Notes under the pieces: generated by a model
Database searches by the model: none
What the model saw: the letters and a program-made list of their open reading frames with translations, nothing else
What the model was told of the DNA's origin: nothing
Program-made: the position numbers and the translations under genes
Source of the DNA: Jacaranda mimosifolia
Lineage: Eukaryota; Streptophyta; Magnoliopsida; Lamiales; Bignoniaceae
Assembly: GCA_018894105.1 (NCBI GenBank)
Contig: CM032126.1
Coordinates: forward strand, 31,346,391-31,410,390
DNA: 64,000 nt
Direction: 5' to 3'
Shown: positions 57,556-64,000 of the stretch, in pieces
How positions within the stretch are numbered: the stretch's first letter is position 1
Layout of the letters: each line of letters opens with the position of its first letter

Positions 57556-58198
57556 CTATAATACTTATAAATAATAATATTTCAATTTAATAATTATTTT
57601 TATGTTTATTTTAAAACTTAGAATATATTAAAATATTTATAGATTAATTGAATATCAACAAAATAAAAATTCTAATAATTTGCAAAATTATTAAGTAATA
57701 AAAGCATCATATTTATAAAAATAATTTCAAAATAAGTTGTATTTTGTCCGCGAATCATTCCTTTACAGTCATAATTTGTTGTATATATTAATCCAGATAT
57801 CCATACATTAACCATTTTTATTTGACTGGATCAATTTTTTCGCCATAACTTTGAAACAAAATCATAAGATATATACTTAAATGAATTAAATGCCAAAGAT
57901 TTTCCTTCTCATATTCATCTAATTAGGGTTCAACTCATCTCAATTAAGAGCGGTCATAGCCATTTAGAAGTATTCAAATTATAATTATTCGCTAATCTCA
58001 TTTAATTTTATGCTTACCTAAATATATAAACAATCAAAATAAAAAATAAGACTTTATTTTTATAAGATCACAAAATATAAAAATCTTAGCCCATGCCAAA
58101 AGAGGTTGCAATATTTAGATGGGCCAAGTTGTTTGCACTAATAGATACAATACAATCTTAGAGAAGAAGGCCCAAGAGGAAATGTACACATAGTAAAT
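57556..58198. other. AT-rich spacer, nothing recognised
   Basis: No ORF or repeat is supported between E2 and the nested MITE. Confidence 0.5.
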
Positions 58199-58445
58199 CT
58201 AGCACTCATTTGCTTGCTTTGATAATGTAGGATAGATATACATCAATTCAATTTTGATATTTGATTCATTTTTAGAAGCCTTTGACATATTTATGGCTTG
58301 GCATGCATTTAAGGCCAAGTTTAGTTTGTGCATCAAGACCTAAGAGTGTGATATGATTTTTAGCCTAAGTTAAAAATAAGTTGTGGTTTATCAAATACAA
58401 TTGTCATGCCAAGCAAACAATCAAAGTTTGATATCAACTTATTTA

Positions 58446-58790
58446 GAGCTCATTTGCTTGGTGTGTTTGGATTAGGCATAATACGTATGATTAGGATAAA
58501 TGGTGGGCTATTGTGTATCATATCTAATGTTTGTTTGTATATTTCAAATAACTTGATATTCAATTTTGATTATTTGCTTGACATGATTATCCCATTTGAT
58601 AAACTATAATTTATTTCTAGTTTAGGTTGGAAAACATATCACACCTTAGGGTCTTGATACACAAGTCAAGTTTGACTGTAAATGCATGTTGGGCCCTAAC
58701 TATATCAAGAACTTCTAAAAATGAATCAATCATTGGAATTGAGTTGGATTGTGTATATATCATGCAATATCAAAGCAAACAAACGAACTC
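58446..58790 (-). mobile_element. PIF/Tourist-like MITE (inner copy), inverted
   Basis: 345 bp, ends gagctcatttgcttgg and aaacgaactc, flanked by tta (58443-58445 and 58791-58793). In reverse orientation it is colinear with the outer copy, e.g. 'gattcatttttagaag', 'tgatatg', 'catgcattta', 'aaacaaacattagata'. The ORF at 58406-58609 spans the junction and is not a gene. Confidence 0.88.
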
Positions 58791-58804
58791 TTAAGATATG
58801 CAAA

Positions 58805-61800
58805 TGTAACGCCCCCACTCAGGACAACACCTAAGCTGAGGCGCCACTCAATTCAATCTTAAATTGAACCTACAATTCAATCAATAGTCCATAATCAAAT
58901 GTTTCAAGCTTACCAGAAATAGCAGCAGATTCCAAATTAAACAAACCTATCATAAGATAATAAATTCAACCCTTAAACAATCCTGTAACATACAACACAT
59001 ATGCAAAATACATGCTACAAAATCTCAAATCCAACTAATCAGAAGCAGTGGAATTTCAAACTTAACAGACTCATCAACCCACTAAGTAAATGCCATGATT
59101 CATATTCTTACATAACAAAATATTTACATTCCTTAAGTCGACCACATCAACATGATGTATCACCGCCTCTTGAGTCGATGCTAGCACTTAGATAATTTCC
59201 ATTTATACACTCAACACCCGATCGATTACAAAATATTCATATCCTATATGGAGTCCAATTCTTCACTTAATCCTTGTCTGAGAAAATCAAAATAACGAGG
59301 GTAAGTCCGAAGGACTTAGTGAGGGAGAAGAAAATGATAAGATACGAAGGAAAACTATTGAGATAAAATAATCAATAGTAAAATTTGGTAATAAGCAAGA
59401 CTTTTTAATATAATCAATAGAGTACATGACATACATGATATTGAACTTGACAGACTGTTGGTCATTCCATCCTTATTACTCCTAAATCAAATTATAATTT
59501 GCAAATACAGGGGATCGGTACAGTATAAACAAGATTTCCTTATCGCTCCATTGCTCGAGCACTTAGCTCAGTGGGTAATAACTTGATGATATGGCATGGC
59601 AAGTCACATGCCGGATCCCATCACTCACAGTTTGCTACCTCTAGCTAGTTGTATGTCAGGATCGTAAGTGGGTATTAGCTGTAAGACATGTGTCCGTCGG
59701 TCCATTCCGCCCGACCATCTTCCGAACCTGGTCCTTGGGCCCAAACTCCCCATGGCATCCCTCTGGGTGAAAATCGCCCATGGCGTCCCATGGGTTGAAA
59801 AGATATAATGCCAACATATAAGAATTTAACTCTTCAAACAATAACATGAACATTTCAGAACTTTACCAGACTTGCTATTTACAAGGCAAAATATTTTCCA
59901 ATAACGGCTGACAAGGCCTATTCCAATAAGCAAGGTACATGAATAATTTAAGAGAACTCTTGACACAAATAGGTCTAGTACTGAAATCCAGAGGTGCTGA
60001 TGGGGATAGAATTAAGAGGAGCCCCCACTGGACATGCATTGTCAACTAGTGTGACTCTTTGCTCTGTAACAGACTCAAGAGGAGCCTCCTACTGGACATG
60101 CCTTGTCAACTAGTGTGACCCTTTGCGCTACCCGGCACATATCTTATAGTACTGATCGAACAAGATATTTAAAAGAGTCAAGATTTTCAACGTTCGGTTG
60201 TCAACAGGGAAGAACAATTTAACGATTTTGCCAACAAGGCGATCAATAATAAACTTGAGCAATCAATTTCTAATAGAGTTTACAAGTTCAGAGAAATTCA
60301 CAGAGTTTGATAGAAAAATAGTTATTTTTAGGAAAATACGAAAAGATACCAAATAGTTTCAAATTTAGAAGAACCTCGCAGGGTTTGATAATCAAGCAAC
60401 ATTAATCAAGATAGATATCAAATCAGTAGAATCTAACAGGTTCAATGTTAGATACAGAATAAGCTCATACAAATGATAACCAATTGGCAGATCCCTCACA
60501 GGGATAACAATAATGTACAGAATATGATAATCAAATCAATATCAATCCTTGCAAGAGTTTATTAATAAAATCGATAGGTATAAGAGTGCCAGATTGGCGG
60601 ATTCTCACATTAAAAGTCTCAGAAAGCAACCATAATCAGCAGTCATTGATCTGTGGGACCTACTCCTTCATCACCTACCAAAGGAATAAGTTCACGATCA
60701 AATCTTTTGAATTTTAACTATAAATATAACGAATGCCATTATAAAACTTAAGGGTATTCCAACATAGTCCTGATAATTCTTAGATATTTAAACAATCCAT
60801 GACCTTGTTTCCCAATCGACTTGAAGTTCAGAGTACATAACTTAAACTTGACGTTGATTATGATTTCTCAATCATAATTCTTAATGCACTTAAATATCTT
60901 TATCATTTTCCTCAATTACTCTAACTGTTTAGTCATAATTCTCAATTTCCATGTCACACTCAACTGTGCAAGGTAATCACCTATCATAATTCTTAACTCG
61001 ATAAGTCGATAAACTAGTTGTTAAAATCTTATTTAAGGCCTTAATAACAATTTGATAATTCATTCGAATTGATTAAACTCAACATTATATTAATTACAAG
61101 ATTAATCTATAACCTTAGGCCAAATCATGGTTTAACATTCTTAGTTCAGGTCACAATCAACTTCATTCAAAAGGAATCCAACTACATCCGATAATTTAAT
61201 CGAATCAAAATTTAATTATTAAAATTTACTCAAATTGGGTCGGATCGAGACCTAATCTCACGCCGGAACTAGTCCAGATGAGTTCGGAATCCAATCATGC
61301 ACAAGCTGCATGAAAAGCACCGCCACGCGCCGCCGCTGGCGATGGAGACTGCCACCACCAATAGGCGCGCCTTGACGCCAGGAGCAAAACGCCCCAACCA
61401 ATTTTCAATTCCGACGTCGATAGGCTAGCCAATTAGCCATTCGAAGCCGTTGCTAAGCCTTAGCGCTGCCGTCCTCTGCCACCTTCAATTCCAACACCAC
61501 CGTTCACCGTTTCACCAAATTAACCCCACCACCCGACTGCCCATGCTTTTTCGACTAAAACCCACCAACACCCATCTAGTTTTTGCCGTCTCCCTCCAAC
61601 ACCACCGCCAGCTCACTGTCGAGCTTGATTTTCCGGCGATTTTGCCAATGGTTTGGGTGAAACTTGGTATGGGAGTGATCCTTGAACTGAGGGGAGTCTT
61701 CCTATCTGTTCAGTTTCAAGCTTTATGGCCGTTTTCCGGCGATTCGACGGCGGGGTGAAATTTGGGCCATTCTTGAGAATTTGACAAAAATTCGTCCTTC

Positions 61801-62160
61801 AACTATATATAAATATACTTTCTAGTCCTTTCAATTCAGCCCCAAACTTTCTGACCGACTTCAATTTCACCCCCAAAAGTTTAAACCGCCTTCATTTTAG
61901 CCCCTGGACTTCAATTAAGTCCTCTAACTTTCAATTTTTGCACATTAACCCCCAAAATTCCTATTTCTGGACAATCAAGTCCAAACTAGTCTATTTTGAG
62001 GTCCGTATAATTTTATTTCTTTCACATTGACCTCCAAAACTTTAAAAATTTTACAATCAAGTCCTTTTTATTTATTTTTTGAGCCTTCAAATCTGATCAA
62101 TGGATATCTAAATTTCTAAATCCTTATTTTTTCAAAATACCAAATTTTAGGGGTGTTATA
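58805..62160 (-). mobile_element. Tekay/Del-like gypsy solo LTR, 3356 bp
   Basis: The ends are tgtaacgcccccac and aggggtgttata, near-palindromic termini typical of plant chromovirus (Tekay/Del) LTRs. TSD gcaaa is perfect (58800-58804 and 62161-62165). No pol or gag sequence is inside. The interior has the phrases 'gtaagtccgaaggacttagtgaggg' (59300) and, near the right end, C-rich 'agcccc...aagtcc' tracts, as in these LTRs. A small duplication around 'aagaggagcc...actggacatgc' is at 60014-60120. Orientation is inferred from the C-rich tract. ORFs 59656 and 61450 lie inside the LTR and are not credible genes. Confidence 0.85.
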
Positions 62161-62256
62161 GCAAACAAACATTAGATAGGATACACAATAATTTACTATT
62201 TATTATAATTATATATATTATGATTAATCCAAATTCACAAAGCAAACGAGCTCCTA

Positions 62257-63509
62257 TTGTAAATCAAAGAGGTCAATATCACTTTTAATTTGCTTTTTAG
62301 TAATTATTACTTGGATCTCATTTTCCCCCGAGAAACAATTGTCTTTTTGCAATATTTTCAACTTATTCCTTTCCCTCACTAAGAATTACCCTTTCATTCA
62401 ACTTTTCCCTTATAAAATAATGGAGTCCTGCTCCAAGCATTTTTTTTTCAAGGGGCTTGATTTTTTCATTTGAATTGACATTACTAATAATACAATTTTT
62501 TATTATAACTCATTATATTATTTAAATTAAAAAAAATAACATTCCCTTATTTTACATGCATGCATGTCCCAATCCTGTATAAACCTATCAATATAAAAAT
62601 ACAAGTCTTTATTTCTTTTTGTTTTTAATAATTAGTTTTATAAAATAAAATTAAATACTTTTTTCTAATAATATTATTAATTCAATTAAAATTACATATT
62701 TTTATGCCATTTAACACATTATTTTAATAAATACTCATTAATTATTATATCATTATAAAAATAATATATAATCATACAAAATTTTGATATCACACCCGTA
62801 ATCAGACAAAAGATATTTACAGTAAAATTTATTTTTATAACTTCATTTTTCATGCATTTTCTAATTTTCCTTTAAAAAATATATTTTTTGAAAATAAAAG
62901 TAATTTTTTCTGTAACTTAAATGTAGCGTAATATCTTTACAGAGAACAATTTAATCACGTAATCTGTTTTCTTTTTTCCTACACTATTTTTCACTAATAC
63001 TATGGCCGACAAATTGTGTTTAGATGAACACTATAGCATTTATGCTCCCCTATGAAAACAAGATAAAATAATCCCATCTACTCATGCTTTACTAAACTCG
63101 TGAACAAAACCATATACCAAAAGGCAAAAGCCATTTCTCTTTCAAAGGGTTGTCTCCGATTAGGATTTGTCTGATTGAGTTAACTAATGACATTCAATGA
63201 GAAGAATCTTAGTACACACGAAACTGAGTGTGTACGTCAACATAGGAAGAAACAAAATCAACTGGAACAGATTAATTTGACTATATATCTCTATTGGCCA
63301 AATAATTCTCGCATTTTAGGCAATAATTATTGGTTTGGTTCTCGATGGGTGGACCCATGATACATGGACTTTTCGTGTCCAATTGAAGAATTGAGGCGTG
63401 CAATATTTTGTTAAGTATTCAGGCATCATATCATCAAATCAGTAGTCCTTTTCTTTTTCTTTTTCTTTTTCCTTTTTTATAAGTAATAATAGAAGGCCGA
63501 CAGTGTAAC
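62257..63509. other. AT-rich spacer, nothing recognised
   Basis: No ORF or transposon end is supported. A pyrimidine run (ttttct)n lies at 63449-63478. Confidence 0.5.
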
Positions 63510-63890
63510 AATTTTTTTAGAGTTATTGTTAATGTTCCATATCAATGAAATAAATAAGTAGTAGTTTTTATATAAAGTTTTGGACGATTCTTGTTTTTTG
63601 AGTTAACTTTTGGGGTGAATTAAATTCAAAATTCGTTCATTGACACAGTATTAGAGCCACCTATTCCCGATGTTGGCTATCAAGTGTTGTTGGGCTGCCC
63701 ATTTTATGTTATTCCACATTCTAAATTTTCATTTTTGGGCATGCGTGACATGTGTTATTATTCTATATTAGTGAAACAAGTAAGTGGTGGTCTATATATA
63801 TGCCCTTGAACAATGCTCACCTCTTGAGCTAACTTTTGCGATGAGTTTGATCCAAACTTTATTCATTGACAGTTATTATAGAAATTCCCT
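63510..63890 (+). repeat. TRIM-like element, two short LTR-like copies
   Basis: About 150-bp blocks at 63525-63650 and 63755-63880 share 'atatcaatgaaataaataagtagt' / 'atattagtgaaacaagtaagtggt', 'ttgagttaactttt/ttgagctaactttt' and 'attNattgaca'. After the first block comes 'cagtattagagccac', resembling the tRNA-Met primer site (ggtatcagagcc) of plant LTR elements. Layout LTR - about 100 bp - LTR fits a small TRIM. A relative sits in XTH intron 2. Confidence 0.5.
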
Positions 63891-64000
63891 ATCATTATGA
63901 AGCATTCACATTAACATATAGTTACTATTTGAATTCAAAGGGTATGCATATTACCACTACTCTATCAATATTAATTAGACGAAAATCTCTCTACTATAGA

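Larger units (their letters stand above)
58202..62253 (+). mobile_element. PIF/Tourist-like MITE (outer copy), split by two insertions
   Basis: The outer MITE has ends gcactcatttgcttgc and gcaaacgagctc, and TSD cta at 58199-58201 and 62254-62256. Its own sequence is 58202-58445, 58794-58804 and 62166-62253, about 343 bp in total. It is interrupted by an inverted copy of itself (58446-58790) and by a solo LTR (58805-62160). When these are ignored, it aligns end to end with the inner copy. Confidence 0.85.

Noticed and set aside
58202..58800. A single long hairpin (foldback) transposon
   Set aside because: TSDs and end types show two copies of one MITE family, one inserted in inverted orientation into the other.
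61450..61758. 102-codon ORF
   Set aside because: It lies inside the Tekay-like solo LTR in a C-rich stretch and shows no domain; an LTR of this type is not expected to code.
1..64000. CRISPR arrays, operons, phage or pararetroviral sequence
   Set aside because: No spaced identical repeats, no prokaryotic gene layout and no movement/coat protein motifs; RT-bearing regions all have LTRs, TSDs and integrase.

Overview
This is an AT-rich stretch of a flowering-plant nuclear genome, probably a eudicot. It has intron-containing genes, TSD-flanked hAT, CACTA and PIF-like elements, copia and gypsy LTR retrotransposons, and one typical cell-wall gene. I see no rRNA, no convincing tRNA gene and no prokaryotic feature. 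The species cannot be named from the sequence alone. Only one cellular gene can be supported: a three-exon xyloglucan endotransglucosylase/hydrolase (XTH) at 35492-37001 (+). Nearly everything else is nested, decaying transposable elements, many bounded by readable target-site duplications (TSDs).

Layout. 1-641: cut end of a hAT-like non-autonomous element, with an inverted relative at 16930-17767. 1157-11383: old Ty1/copia element, split by a 4.3-kb hAT transposon (2902-7215, perfect 8-bp TSD) with a broken transposase gene on the minus strand. 12400-13572: solo LTR (TSD ataat) with two internal tandem repeats. 13876-15400: CACTA-type subterminal repeat fragment, interrupted by a 604-bp hAT MITE. 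19488-19855: PIF-like MITE. 20748-22585: possible Helitron. 23847-34443: Tat-lineage gypsy element E1 on the minus strand (TSD cttaa). 35492-37001: XTH. 38743-44650: CACTA element (TSD tat) whose coding remnant is interrupted by a 1046-bp hAT MITE (TSD cacatggg). 46567-46924: 358-bp hAT MITE (TSD aatccatg). 46950-57550: second Tat-lineage element E2 on the plus strand. 58202-62253: a PIF-like MITE containing an inverted copy of itself and a 3356-bp Tekay/Del-like solo LTR (TSD gcaaa). 63510-63890: TRIM-like remnant.

The most interesting system is shared by E1 and E2. Between integrase and 3' LTR, each carries a separate gene on the opposite strand from gag-pol. It has its own TATA promoter beside the polypurine tract, three coding exons with introns at identical positions, and a protein with a region resembling the Pfam 'putative gypsy type transposon' family (Transposase_28), followed by a coiled-coil tail. 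Comparison of the copies shows both are now dead. E2 has lost both 3' splice sites (AG to AA), many Gln and Trp codons have become stops, E2 protease has lost its Asp, and E1 integrase has lost its catalytic Glu. Most of these changes are C-to-T or G-to-A, as expected for methylated, silenced plant transposons.

E1 and E2 lie in opposite orientations on either side of the XTH/CACTA segment. The XTH open reading frame is intact, but it lacks the first disulfide loop usual in the family's C-terminal region.
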